A stretch of DNA of 64,000 nt from an uncultured Desulfosporosinus sp. (GTDB taxonomy: Bacteria; Bacillota; Desulfitobacteriia; Desulfitobacteriales; Desulfitobacteriaceae). A program made the position numbers and the translations under genes. The stretch covers positions 1-64,000 of the forward strand of contig CAKMJS010000129.1 in the NCBI GenBank assembly GCA_927405585.1, read 5' to 3'. Numbering within the stretch: the stretch's first letter is position 1; every line of letters begins with the position of its first letter. Below the pieces are notes generated by a model that saw only the letters and a list, made by a program, of their open reading frames with translations, ran no database searches and was not told where the DNA came from. Positions 1 through 9,194 of this stretch are shown piece by piece.

Positions 1-1
1 A

Positions 2-169
2 AAAAGCTCAACTAAATTCTATGAATTCCTAATTCAAAATAAATATTTCGGACCCATAATCAAGGACTGGAAGGAAAACCGAACTATTCCACCTAGTGCT
101 AGAATTACTGCAGCAGTAATGATGAGTGTATCTATTCTTGCAATAATAGTCTATTTGTTTCAAAAATAA
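2..169 (+). CDS. YbaN/DUF454-family membrane protein, C-terminal part (cut by window edge)
   Basis: The frame is open from base 2 and ends with TAA at 167-169, so only the last 55 codons are present. The peptide contains a YFGPIIKDWKENRTIPP-type stretch followed by one hydrophobic segment and a short basic tail. This is the arrangement of the small inner-membrane YbaN (DUF454) family, where FG..I..W...R.IP precedes the last membrane helices. Function in this family is unknown. The start lies outside the window. The assignment rests on remembered family features, not on an alignment. Confidence 0.6.
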   Translation, partial: KSSTKFYEFLIQNKYFGPIIKDWKENRTIPPSARITAAVMMSVSILAIIVYLFQK

Positions 170-309
170 ATGATAATTACCCACTAAACCTTTCAATTGT
201 ATTGAGCTTATCCAACACCGGATATGGTCTCCACTTCTATTTATCGATCTCGTAGGGATTAAGTAACAACCCCTGAGATAATAAGTAACCTTAGTTTGTG
301 AAATATTTC

Positions 310-338
310 TTGACGAATTTAGGCTTAAGGCGTATAGT
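310..338 (+). promoter_or_regulatory. Sigma-A type promoter of trkA
   Basis: TTGACG at 310-315 and TATAGT at 333-338 are separated by exactly 17 bases and lie about 50 bases before the trkA start. Both boxes are one base from consensus. No operator is evident. Confidence 0.6.
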
Positions 339-387
339 GACAGACATCTATTCACTTGTTCCATCTTATTTTTGGAGGTATATTAAT

Positions 388-1731
388 ATGCGTGTCGTTA
401 TCGTGGGAGCAGGCAAATTAGGTTTTAGCCTCGCAGAGCGCTTAGCCCGAGAAGAGCACGAGGTAATCGTCATCGAGCAAGACGAAGAACGCCGTTTAAT
501 CGTGCAGAATAGTTTAGATGTCTTGGCTATCGTCGGAAATGGAGCAAACCCACAGTTTCTATCCAACTCAGTCGCTAAAGGTGCGGATCTACTGGTCGCT
601 GTCACGGACAGTGATGAAGTGAATATGATTTCTTGCATGGCCGCCAAAAAAATAGGTATACCTCAGACGATTGCCAGGGTTCGCAACCAGGAGTATGCCG
701 GCGCGGCTCAATTTAACTTTAATGAGTCCTTAGGTATCGATTTGGCGATTAATCCTGAGATGACAACCGCTATTGAAATTAGCCGAATTCTCCTGACGCC
801 GGCAGCTTTAGCAGTCGAGGACTTTGCCGAGGGAAAGGTTCGTTTATTAGAGGTCAAAATTAGTCAGGAATCAAAACTTGTAAACATTCCCTTATTGAAA
901 CTAACCCTCCCACCTCAGATTCTAGTCGCCGGTATTTTACGACAAAATATCATGATCGTTCCCCACGGACAAGATTTTTTACTCCCTCAGGATAATGTGT
1001 TCTTCGTCGGGGAAGCTTCTGCCATAGAAACCTTCGGGAAACAGTTCGCCCATAAACGATCAAAGACAGAGCGAATCATGATCATCGGCGCTGGCCGAAT
1101 AGGACGACATCTAGCCAAGATTCTGGTCAAAGTAGGCTTATCTGTAAAAGTCATTGACAAGAACCGAGACCGTTGTCGTGAATTAGCCGAGCATTTGGGT
1201 AAAGGACTCGTACTCTGCGGTGAAGGGACCGATGTCGATCTATTAGTTGAAGAAGGGGTTGGAGAGGCTGACGCCGTGGTTTGTCTGACCGATGACGATA
1301 AACTTAATTTACTCTTAGCCCTTTTAGCCAAGAATTTAGGCGCTCAGAAAACGGTAGTCCGGGTGGGGCGCGCTGACTATATGCCCTTAATGGGCAAAGT
1401 TGGAGTTGATGTCGTCTTATCTCCAAGGCTTCTAACCGCCGGTGTCATCTTGCGCCAAGTTCGTCGGGGCAACATCGTCGCTGTCGCTCTTCTGGAAGGT
1501 GCCAAGGCGGAGGCTATGGAAATATTAGTCCCCGACAATTGCCAAATAGCTGGTAAAAGACTCAAGGACCTAAAATTTCCTCGCAACTCCTTGGTCGGAG
1601 CCTTAATTCATGGCGAAGAGGTCAGTGTTCCGCATGGCGAAACCATCCTTCATGGAGGCGACAGGGTCGTTGTCTTTACGCTTCCGGACATGGTCAAGAA
1701 AGTCGGAAAATACTTCGAGAGCAGGAATTAA
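388..1731 (+). CDS. trkA: Trk/Ktr potassium uptake regulatory subunit TrkA
   Basis: This 447-residue cytoplasmic protein gates a TrkH/KtrB-type K+ channel subunit by binding nucleotides. It has the full double-RCK layout. The first Rossmann half has VGAGKLG at residues 5-11 and the second has IGAGRIG near 231-237; each is followed by an RCK_C (TrkA-C) domain. The frame is open upstream, but the ATG at 388 is chosen because TGGAGG lies 10-15 bases before it and the Rossmann strand begins at once. No channel gene lies next to it in this window. A promoter precedes it and a hairpin terminator follows, so it is probably monocistronic. Confidence 0.93.
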   Translation: MRVVIVGAGKLGFSLAERLAREEHEVIVIEQDEERRLIVQNSLDVLAIVGNGANPQFLSNSVAKGADLLVAVTDSDEVNMISCMAAKKIGIPQTIARVRNQEYAGAAQFNFNESLGIDLAINPEMTTAIEISRILLTPAALAVEDFAEGKVRLLEVKISQESKLVNIPLLKLTLPPQILVAGILRQNIMIVPHGQDFLLPQDNVFFVGEASAIETFGKQFAHKRSKTERIMIIGAGRIGRHLAKILVKVGLSVKVIDKNRDRCRELAEHLGKGLVLCGEGTDVDLLVEEGVGEADAVVCLTDDDKLNLLLALLAKNLGAQKTVVRVGRADYMPLMGKVGVDVVLSPRLLTAGVILRQVRRGNIVAVALLEGAKAEAMEILVPDNCQIAGKRLKDLKFPRNSLVGALIHGEEVSVPHGETILHGGDRVVVFTLPDMVKKVGKYFESRN

Positions 1732-1732
1732 A

Positions 1733-1766
1733 AGTGAACTCGCTCAACTAAAGATGAACGTTCACT
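1733..1766 (+). repeat. Stop-proximal hairpin repeat, copy 1 (after trkA)
   Basis: Directly after the trkA stop, AGTGAACTCG leads into a GCTCA..CTAAAG..TGAAC stem and then GTTCACT, which can pair with the first bases. Two relatives sit at the 3' ends of ytvI (31608-31638) and xerC (41660-41690), in the same orientation relative to the gene. Confidence 0.5.
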
Positions 1767-1797
1767 TGATAGAGAGCGCGCAGTATTCGTTAACCTT

Positions 1798-1852
1798 AAA
1801 AAGAGCCGTTACTCATTATAAAATTTAAATGATGAGTGAACGGCTCTTTTTC
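1798..1852. terminator. Bidirectional Rho-independent terminator
   Basis: AAAAAGAGCCGTT and AACGGCTCTTTTT form the lower stem, and ACTCAT/ATGAGT extends it. A T run follows on both strands. It can end trkA on the plus strand and the convergent small gene/nspC transcript on the minus strand. Confidence 0.75.
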
Positions 1853-1934
1853 TGTATCTGCTATTGTATTGCTCTTAACTTATTGCTTTCGACTCTTGGA
1901 AGTGGAAATTTGATAAGTACTAAAACACGAATTG

Positions 1935-2189
1935 TCAAATTCCTTGAGCTAAATATTTTCTCCTTGAATTCAATCGTTGAATATGACATCTGTAGGAATT
2001 CCTCGACTTGGTCAATATATCTATCCATTCCTCATTTGAAAACAGTGTCTGCATCGATCGATTCTCAGACATTAAAAAATGTTGACAAGGATAATCCGTC
2101 TCAATCACCTCAAATATACCTTCTGGAAAATCCTGAATATACTTTTTTTTGAGATTTTTCCTTCTTTTATAGTCATTTAAATCATTCAT
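1935..2189 (-). CDS. Hypothetical 84-residue protein downstream of nspC
   Basis: I do not recognise this gene. It encodes a small, charged, soluble protein with a very basic N-terminus (YKRRKNLKKKY), a central FPEGIFEVIETDYP stretch, and a C-terminal half rich in Arg and Ser. The ATG at 2189 is preceded by GAGGTG five bases upstream, a good ribosome binding site that favours it over the frame's earlier start at 2204. It lies 46 bases after nspC on the same strand and before a shared terminator, so it may be cotranscribed with the spermidine genes. There is no membrane segment or signal peptide. Being real is likely but not certain. Confidence 0.5.
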   Translation of the reverse strand: MNDLNDYKRRKNLKKKYIQDFPEGIFEVIETDYPCQHFLMSENRSMQTLFSNEEWIDILTKSRNSYRCHIQRLNSRRKYLAQGI

Positions 2190-2235
2190 TAAACACCTCA
2201 CCATCAGGATGTATCTTTATCAAACAACTAATCTT

Positions 2236-3384
2236 TCAAGATAAACGCGTTTTGAAATCGTCATAACCAAATTGCCGGATAATCTTAATGCCTTCTTCTG
2301 CGTTGAAAAGTGCGATAGTCGGTAGATTCACACCATTAAACATATTGTTCTTGACCATAGTATAGTGGGCCATGTCGCAAAATACAAGCCTGTCCCCTGC
2401 TTTCAATGGCTGTTTGAAAGAGTAATCGCCTATGATATCTCCGGCAAGACAAGTAAGACCTCCAAGTCTGTAGGTGTAAGGGAACTGACTAGGCTCTCCT
2501 GCCTCAAGTATTGTCGGTCTGTAAGGCATTTCGAGTACGTCCGGCATGTGACAGGCAGCTGAAGTATCCAATATGGCAATTTTCATATCATTTTCTACTA
2601 TGTCAAGAACACTGGCAACTAGAAACCCAGTATTCAAGGCCACAGCCTCACCCGGTTCAAGGAATATATCCACTCCATATTTATCCTGCAAAAACGTTAT
2701 TGAACGGACTAAAGTTTCGATATCATAATCAGGTCGGGTAATATGATGACCGCCACCTAAATTGAGCCATTTCATTCCTTTGATAAATTGTCCAAACTTT
2801 TGGTCAACCACTTGTATCGTACGTTCGAGAGTATCAGAATTTTGCTCGCACATGGTATGAAAATGAAGCCCTTCAATACCCTCAAGTTCTTCAGGACGAA
2901 AATTTGACAATGTCACACCAAGTCTTGAATACTGATAGCAAGGATCATAAATAGGCGTCTCAATTTCTGAATACTCTGGATTGATACGGATGCCACAGCT
3001 TATTTTTTTTGTTGTAAGGTGGTTTACTTTGTCCTTAAATCGATGCCATTGATCAAAGGAATTAAAGGTAACATGGTCACAATTGTTAAGTATTTTCTCA
3101 AATTCCGCCTCAATGTAAGCTGGTGAATAAATATGAACTTCTTTTCCCAGTTCTTCATAACCCAGCTGAGCTTCGTACAATGAGCTTGCAGTGACTCCTT
3201 TAAGATATTGGGCCACAAGAGGAAATACGGAATACATTGAAAAGCCTTTTAGAGCAAGAAGAATGCTACAGCCTGTACGTTGTTGTACAGAATTCAGGAT
3301 TTCAAGATTGCTAATAATAAGTCGTTCATCCACAATATAGCAGGGGGATGGAAGTGCACTAAAATCTATGTCCAATCTTTTCAC
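2236..3384 (-). CDS. nspC: Carboxynorspermidine/carboxyspermidine decarboxylase
   Basis: A PLP enzyme of the alanine racemase-fold decarboxylase group, 382 residues. It removes CO2 from carboxy(nor)spermidine, the last step of the alternative spermidine pathway. The Schiff-base lysine is K46 in the LALKGF motif. Other family signatures are GLHFHTMCEQ in the middle, LNLGGGHH, FLEPGEA, and CDMAHYTMVKNNMFNG near the C-terminus. The start may be GTG at 3384, or TTG at 3375, which has GAGGT at better spacing. It begins two bases after the stop of the carboxynorspermidine synthase-like gene, so the two are translated as an operon and together make spermidine from a diamine and aspartate semialdehyde. 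Confidence 0.92.
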   Translation of the reverse strand: MKRLDIDFSALPSPCYIVDERLIISNLEILNSVQQRTGCSILLALKGFSMYSVFPLVAQYLKGVTASSLYEAQLGYEELGKEVHIYSPAYIEAEFEKILNNCDHVTFNSFDQWHRFKDKVNHLTTKKISCGIRINPEYSEIETPIYDPCYQYSRLGVTLSNFRPEELEGIEGLHFHTMCEQNSDTLERTIQVVDQKFGQFIKGMKWLNLGGGHHITRPDYDIETLVRSITFLQDKYGVDIFLEPGEAVALNTGFLVASVLDIVENDMKIAILDTSAACHMPDVLEMPYRPTILEAGEPSQFPYTYRLGGLTCLAGDIIGDYSFKQPLKAGDRLVFCDMAHYTMVKNNMFNGVNLPTIALFNAEEGIKIIRQFGYDDFKTRLS

Positions 3385-3385
3385 C

Positions 3386-4585
3386 TCAGTCGAGTAGCGT
3401 TGGCGAGAAGCTTTCCTGCCAAGGTAAACCCCATTTATTTAACGCTTCCATAAATGGATCGGGATCAAATTCTTCAATATTAAATACACCAGGTTTTTTC
3501 CAGATACCTTGGAGCATTAACATTGCCCCGATCATAGCAGGAACCCCTGTTGTATACGAAATAGCTTGCGACCCCACCTCCGCAAAACATTCTTGATGAT
3601 CACAGATGTTGTATACATAATAAGTTTTAGGCTTACCATCTTTAATCCCTTGGATAATACAACCGATATTTGTTTTTCCTTTTGTTCTCGGTCCGAGTGA
3701 GGCAGGATCAGGAAGCACCGCCTTCAAAAATTGTAACGGTATGATCTGTTGCCCTTCAAAATTAATGGGTTCAATCGATGTCATACCTACATTTTCGAGC
3801 ACTCGTAAATGATTAAGATAATTGTCAGAGAACGTCATCCAAAATCGTATTCGCTTAACTCCTTTGATATTTTTAGCCAGAGATTCTAGTTCTTCATGGT
3901 ACATAAGATAAATGTTTTTGGGGCCTATCTCTGGAAGATCATAAACCTTTTTCACAGAAAGAGGGTCAGTTTCGATCCAAGAACCGTTTTCATAATACCT
4001 TCCTGTTGCTGTAATTTCGCGAATATTAATTTCCGGGTTAAAATTAGTGGCGAAGGGATACCCATGGTCACCAGCATTTGCATCCACAATATCAATTGAA
4101 TGAATTTCATCAAAATAATGTTTCTGGGCATAGGCACAAAAGACGCCCGTAACCCCGGGGTCAAAACCGCTTCCTAACAATGCAGTTAACCCTGCTTCAG
4201 CGAACTTTTCACGATACGCCCACTGCCATTTGTACTCAAATTTTGCGATATCTGGCGGCTCATAATTTGCTGTATCCAGATAATCAACTCCGGTAGCCAA
4301 GCAAGCATCCATGATCGTCAAGTCCTGATAAGGCAGCGCCAGGTTAATGACAATATCTGGCTGAAAGCTCTTAATCAAGTCGATGACCTGCTCGGTATTA
4401 TCCGCGTCAAGCTGAGCGGTATGTATTATAGTGCGATTTCCTGCCAATTTATTTTTGATGGCTTCACATTTTTCAACAGTTCGACTTGCGATACATATCT
4501 CTTCAAATACCTCTGGATTTTGACAACATTTATGAATTGCAACACTGGCAACTCCACCAGCACCAATAATCAAAGCTTTTCCCAT
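3386..4585 (-). CDS. Carboxynorspermidine synthase (saccharopine dehydrogenase-like)
   Basis: A 399-residue NAD(P)H-dependent reductive condensing enzyme. In this pathway it joins aspartate semialdehyde with putrescine or diaminopropane to give carboxy(nor)spermidine. The N-terminal Rossmann motif is IIGAGGVA at residues 6-13; LGSGFDPGVTGVFCAYA and the Lys1-like C-terminal domain follow. The frame runs further upstream, but ATG at 4585 is chosen because AGGAGG lies nine bases before it. The residues coded upstream of that are translated from a dispersed hairpin repeat and are not protein-like. The pairing with nspC is what points to this function rather than to saccharopine dehydrogenase. Confidence 0.88.
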   Translation of the reverse strand: MGKALIIGAGGVASVAIHKCCQNPEVFEEICIASRTVEKCEAIKNKLAGNRTIIHTAQLDADNTEQVIDLIKSFQPDIVINLALPYQDLTIMDACLATGVDYLDTANYEPPDIAKFEYKWQWAYREKFAEAGLTALLGSGFDPGVTGVFCAYAQKHYFDEIHSIDIVDANAGDHGYPFATNFNPEINIREITATGRYYENGSWIETDPLSVKKVYDLPEIGPKNIYLMYHEELESLAKNIKGVKRIRFWMTFSDNYLNHLRVLENVGMTSIEPINFEGQQIIPLQFLKAVLPDPASLGPRTKGKTNIGCIIQGIKDGKPKTYYVYNICDHQECFAEVGSQAISYTTGVPAMIGAMLMLQGIWKKPGVFNIEEFDPDPFMEALNKWGLPWQESFSPTLLD

Positions 4586-4621
4586 TTTCAGCATCCTCCT
4601 ATCGCTTTTACAACAATGCAA

Positions 4622-4650
4622 ATTATACCTAAACCACTCCAAATAATCAA
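4622..4650 (-). promoter_or_regulatory. Sigma-A type promoter of the spermidine operon
   Basis: On the minus strand TTGATT (4650-4645) and TATAAT (4627-4622) are 17 bases apart, about 37 bases upstream of the ATG at 4585. The -10 is perfect. I see no riboswitch-like structure between it and the gene. Confidence 0.6.
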
Positions 4651-4664
4651 ATAAAACAAAAAAA

Positions 4665-4770
4665 GTGTATGCAAACAACCTAGGGGTAGGCCGATTCCGT
4701 GGCCTTCCTCTAGGTGTTAAGCGTTTCACTGACTTATTGGAGCTTGCCCAAGCTCCGGCGATAATCTGCC
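4665..4770. repeat. Dispersed two-hairpin element, copy A
   Basis: AACAACCTAGGGG..GGCC pairs with GGCC..CCTCTAGGTGTT (4674-4717), and a second perfect stem GGAGCTTG/CAAGCTCC lies at 4739-4756. The same two-hairpin layout recurs at 21529-21639. The rest of the gap to 5023 contains nothing I recognise. Confidence 0.65.
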
Positions 4771-5023
4771 GCCTTCTACGTACATATTCAGCCACTGTAA
4801 CGCCAGCTATCATATGATACATCCATACTACCTTTCCTTTCTACCTAAATAATATAATGGAATTTGATCTTCTTATCCTGTCTTTGCGTGCTCTTTTTGA
4901 ATATGAAACTCGGGACGTGTCGAGTTTGAAATACTATAGTTTATCTCACCCGGTAACACTTTTGATAATCACTTTTTAAGTAAGACAGTTTATATGGGCA
5001 TCTTTGAGTGTATATTACTAACA

Positions 5024-8000
5024 TTATTCAAACCACTTTTCCTTTTCAGAAACTTCTCCCACAGGTATGCGATGTTCATTTGCATTAATCTTACAAGATA
5101 TCTCCGCAAGGACTGCAATAACCTTAGGGAACTTCTTACAATCAGCCATAATTTTTTTTGCGATTTGAAAAGGTATAGTATCAGAAGCAATTCGTCGTCG
5201 TCTAAGTAAATAATTTAATCTATGATCATATATCTCGATTTTATTATACATGTTCTGGATTTCTGACAAAACTGATTCGTCGGAAGTATTAGACAAATAT
5301 TTCTTTATTAAAAACTCTAATTTCAATTTAGTTGTCTCTTCTGATACTCGTGGATCATCATTAATATTTTCAAAGATAAAGAGTTCTTTATTATGCTGAT
5401 CAAATCTTAGACTTAACAAATATTTTAATGAGTTATTTAGGTTACTCTTATTGATTTGAGTAATAATTTGTTTCTGGCGAATTTTATTAAAAACGGAATT
5501 GATACTAGCTTTTTTGATTCCATCAGCTAATTGCAAGAACTCATTCTTTTTTAATGAATCGATTATTGGAGTAAGTGTTTCGAGTAATTGTACAATAGTT
5601 TTAGGAGTTGCCCATGTAAAAAGCATTAATAGTTTAAACTGCAAATTCCTACAATCTTGTATTTGATCATTCCAATATTTCACATTACCCGATTTCATTC
5701 TTGCGCATCGAGCCCTTTTGCATAAAGACAATGTTGGGTCACTTAGGTCATAATACTCCTCATAACTCTCCACCTTAGATTTGATTCCTGCGGATATAGC
5801 CGCAATAATAGAAAGGCTCCAGCCGTCATTTAAGAATTTCCTTCCATTTTCCACTATTACGTCCCATGGTTCGATACTCTCACGCCACCTTGACAAATCG
5901 CTATCTAATGCCAATTGTATTGAGTTAGAAAAGCTATTGATAATAAGATCAATTGAATCGTTGACGATAAATTCTGTAATTGGCTTTTCAGTATTTTCTC
6001 CATAATTTAAATGATAGGTTCTATGAAGAAAACTCATAAATGACATGTTAGAATCATCAGAACTTAAAATTTTAGACAAACCATAATAATTAGTACTTAA
6101 CATAAGAAATTGAAGGCTATTATTATTGGTATTTCTTTTTAAAACACTCATCTTACTAGCTAATATTCCATCCAGAACAATCTTTTTAAATTCCGGAAAT
6201 TTTTCAATGATATCTAGTCGGTTACCATTGATTAATATTTGAAGCCTTTTCTCAGCGTATACATAATTATCACTAATTATAATACCAACTAAAATACATT
6301 CATCAATTCGATGAATTATTTGAAGTCTATATGCATATTCCAACCATAACGACAATTGGTCTTCCTTTAATACTGTTACATATTCACTCCAATTTTCTAT
6401 AATTTCATATGGGTTGTTATTTATTAGTCCAATTAATTCAGAAGCGTAATCGCTCGCCGGAAATGTTTTTAGTTGATTAAAACATTCCTTTACTATTTCC
6501 ATTCTTCCACATTCTTCTGGCAAAATAATACATTCATTACTTGAACTACTCCCCTCTTGATGATTAATGATGTTACCGATATTTATACCCTCAACAATTA
6601 TTTTCACTACATCCTTTAATAGCAGTGGATATTGAGTAAAAACATAATCAGACATAATTTGGGAAGTAAGTATACGTGGGTAATTTGTGTATTTTAAATT
6701 GCAGTCATCTACCAACTCTCTAAGCTTCTGAATAAGCATTGATAATTCACCCTTACTAAAACACCCAGCAAAAAAGCGCACTACATTTTGCCAATATGAG
6801 TTACGTGATATTGTCTCAAATCTATCGGGCAAAGTTCCAGTCCTTTCTGCCCCAACTGGTGAATATGGCGATGTTTTATAAAGGTATTTTGCACAAAAAT
6901 ATTCTCTTAAAGGTTGTACTTCGAATTCAAAGGTTCCTTGCACTCTCGAAACTAAAGCACAAACTCTCTCTTTGACAACTTGAAATAATTTATCAGTTAT
7001 ATCAGTTTGATGTCCCTCTTTCATTAGATACATATTTAACCTTTTTTTCAAATCTTCAATATGTATGGTTCCACTATTTTTATATAACTCAGCTTCCGAA
7101 TGTAATATCCATGCTAAGTACTCATGAATATCTATAATAAGGTCTCTATAGTCTCTAATTATTAAACTCTTCTCAGATTCTCTATTGAAAAACAACTCAA
7201 CATAGCTATCATAAAGCGCAGTCCTTTTATTTGGCAAAGAATCGCCTCTTGTTCTAAGTAAACTAATAAAAATTGCAAGTTGCATGGGACTTTTTGCCAA
7301 GTCTCTTAAATGAGGCATTTCCAATTTTTCTTTAACAAGTCTTCTGATTTCTGAGGCCTCTCTACCATCAAGTCTACTTGCTTTTATCCATCTTCCAACA
7401 TATTCTTCAGTAATTGCAGGAGTAATATCAGTTAGTTCAAAATGCGGGTAAGTATTTACAGAAAAGCCTAATGAGTCTGAGAATGCTGAGGGTCTGCTTG
7501 TTATAATGACTTGCATTGATTTGGAATTCTCAGATATTCTATTTATTCCTTTATTTATAAACTCGATTACTTCTTCCCTAACTTTGAGATTTCCTATTTC
7601 ATCAAAACCGTCAAAAACCAATAAAATTGGACTTAACCTGAATATTGCAACTAAATCACCTGTGTTGAAATTTTCAATTTTAGAATGGAAATAGATGTGG
7701 CCAACTAAAAATGATTCTAATGATTTTTGCCATATCTTTTGGAAGTACTCATCACTTAATAGATATGGATTTTTATTCTCAACCCAATCTGCTATGTGAC
7801 GCATATCCATTTTAAATGGTAGCCTAACAGGGGCACATTTTATTGTTTCAGGCAGTAATTCTAAATCAGAAGTCTTATTAAGCAGTCTTGCTCTGTGTAC
7901 CTGACTAACATATTGTGAAATGGTTGATTTACCTTGTCCAGGACCTCCTTCCAGCAGTATTTTTCCTATTCCATCTTGAACTTTTGGATGCAATAAAAAA

Positions 8001-8794
8001 GCAGCAGCGCCCATTTTACTAGGTTCTTCAAATATGAAAAAGTCTTCAATTTGTGATTTGTGTTGGTAACCGGCTCCATTGACTTCTAAAGATTTCAATC
8101 TTCCCAATGTATGTTTTAATATTTTGTTCTTTTCATCCATTTTTTTGATTTGGATAGGAACATCTGTGTATAGATCAAACAGTCCATTTTGAAGGTCAAT
8201 TTGTCTGAACTTTACTTCATTATCCATATCGTATTGATCAGCGAGATATGCTTTAATAACGTTTTCACGTCTTTCCGTATTCTCATTTAGGTTGTGAAAT
8301 AAAACGGAATTCAATATATCTTGACCATTCAATATTTCTGGAAACGACCATTTAAAGACGGGATCTTTTTCAAACAACATAGATAAATCTTCTCTCCACC
8401 AACAAATGGCTGGGATCTTAATTTTATCTTCCAATATCTTGTTTACTTTATCTATTGAACCAACATCTAAATGAGCTGTTCCCTTCACATTTGTCATCAA
8501 ATAATATCGACTAGCACCTTTTGGAATAAGTTTATCTATCTTTTCGGCTTCGCCTTCTATAGTTTCTGTCAACCATTTATGCACTTCTTTAATATGGTTC
8601 GCGTTCCTAACAAATTTGACTTGGAAAACAATAAACTCTTTCTGAGCTGTAGTCAATATATATGCTAAAGAATCTCTGCCTCCATCCGGTTGACCGACTG
8701 GAAAAGCTTGTACATTTGGAAATTCTTTACTAACTAAACAATTGCAAAATTCTTGAAATCTTTCATCTCCTAGATTTTCATATTGGTAATCCAT
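5024..8794 (-). CDS. Antiphage-type NACHT NTPase with N-terminal PD-(D/E)XK nuclease domain
   Basis: A 1256-residue STAND-type protein. The first ~130 residues carry a restriction-endonuclease signature: DGGRD at 37-41 and FQVKF with Q58/K60, a QxK form of the (D/E)xK motif. A NACHT domain follows, with Walker A GGPGQGKST at 283-291 and Walker B LLVFDGFDEI at 391-400. The remaining ~600 residues are helical, leucine- and isoleucine-rich, and look like a sensor region. Bacterial NACHT proteins are established antiphage sensors; nuclease is one of their usual effectors. GGAGAGG seven bases before the ATG fixes the start. Base composition is clearly more AT-rich than the core genes. It lies next to an IetAS pair in the same orientation. 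The trigger is unknown. Confidence 0.87.
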   Translation of the reverse strand: MDYQYENLGDERFQEFCNCLVSKEFPNVQAFPVGQPDGGRDSLAYILTTAQKEFIVFQVKFVRNANHIKEVHKWLTETIEGEAEKIDKLIPKGASRYYLMTNVKGTAHLDVGSIDKVNKILEDKIKIPAICWWREDLSMLFEKDPVFKWSFPEILNGQDILNSVLFHNLNENTERRENVIKAYLADQYDMDNEVKFRQIDLQNGLFDLYTDVPIQIKKMDEKNKILKHTLGRLKSLEVNGAGYQHKSQIEDFFIFEEPSKMGAAAFLLHPKVQDGIGKILLEGGPGQGKSTISQYVSQVHRARLLNKTSDLELLPETIKCAPVRLPFKMDMRHIADWVENKNPYLLSDEYFQKIWQKSLESFLVGHIYFHSKIENFNTGDLVAIFRLSPILLVFDGFDEIGNLKVREEVIEFINKGINRISENSKSMQVIITSRPSAFSDSLGFSVNTYPHFELTDITPAITEEYVGRWIKASRLDGREASEIRRLVKEKLEMPHLRDLAKSPMQLAIFISLLRTRGDSLPNKRTALYDSYVELFFNRESEKSLIIRDYRDLIIDIHEYLAWILHSEAELYKNSGTIHIEDLKKRLNMYLMKEGHQTDITDKLFQVVKERVCALVSRVQGTFEFEVQPLREYFCAKYLYKTSPYSPVGAERTGTLPDRFETISRNSYWQNVVRFFAGCFSKGELSMLIQKLRELVDDCNLKYTNYPRILTSQIMSDYVFTQYPLLLKDVVKIIVEGINIGNIINHQEGSSSSNECIILPEECGRMEIVKECFNQLKTFPASDYASELIGLINNNPYEIIENWSEYVTVLKEDQLSLWLEYAYRLQIIHRIDECILVGIIISDNYVYAEKRLQILINGNRLDIIEKFPEFKKIVLDGILASKMSVLKRNTNNNSLQFLMLSTNYYGLSKILSSDDSNMSFMSFLHRTYHLNYGENTEKPITEFIVNDSIDLIINSFSNSIQLALDSDLSRWRESIEPWDVIVENGRKFLNDGWSLSIIAAISAGIKSKVESYEEYYDLSDPTLSLCKRARCARMKSGNVKYWNDQIQDCRNLQFKLLMLFTWATPKTIVQLLETLTPIIDSLKKNEFLQLADGIKKASINSVFNKIRQKQIITQINKSNLNNSLKYLLSLRFDQHNKELFIFENINDDPRVSEETTKLKLEFLIKKYLSNTSDESVLSEIQNMYNKIEIYDHRLNYLLRRRRIASDTIPFQIAKKIMADCKKFPKVIAVLAEISCKINANEHRIPVGEVSEKEKWFE

Positions 8795-8851
8795 ATTTTA
8801 TCCTCTCCAATTCGTATTCAAAATCTTCAGATATAATCTATTTCTACTTCT

Positions 8852-9017
8852 TTCTACATTTTCCCGTCATATCCTTTCACGATAGAGAAAATAATCCAAG
8901 ATAAACCAAAAAAGCCAGACCTTACGATCTGGCAATACCAATAAAATATGTTCCCCACACACTCCGTCACTATAAAAAGACTATACGCCTTCTCAAACCC
9001 GCTCATATCAAGGCTTT
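8852..9017 (-). repeat. ~165-bp dispersed repeat with terminator, copy A
   Basis: Read on the minus strand it runs from AAAGCCTTGATATGAGCGGG to AAAATGTAGAA and matches 18027-18187 in order and orientation, by eye at moderate identity with indels. It lies between ietS and the NACHT gene. The remaining gap, 9018-9194, shows nothing I recognise. Confidence 0.65.
8905..8932 (-). terminator. Rho-independent terminator inside repeat copy A
   Basis: Minus-strand GCCAGATC..GGTCTGGC stem followed by CTTTTTTGG. It would stop the ietS transcript before the NACHT gene, so the NACHT gene probably has its own promoter. Confidence 0.65.
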
Positions 9018-9194
9018 CACTCAGACCCGATATAGCACTATTATCGTCTCCACGAGCGTTGATGTTACTTCAATGTAAGTTCTACTCAATATTGCCTAAG
9101 TGCGCGGCGCTGCCACATAGGTTCATGTAATGGGAAAAATATTATGTATTGATAAATCTTTTAGGATATTCAGCTAGACAAACTGTAATTTGGT

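Noticed and set aside
4586-4820. N-terminal extension of the carboxynorspermidine synthase
   Set aside because: The extra 79 codons translate a dispersed hairpin repeat and the promoter; AGGAGG before ATG 4585 marks the real start.
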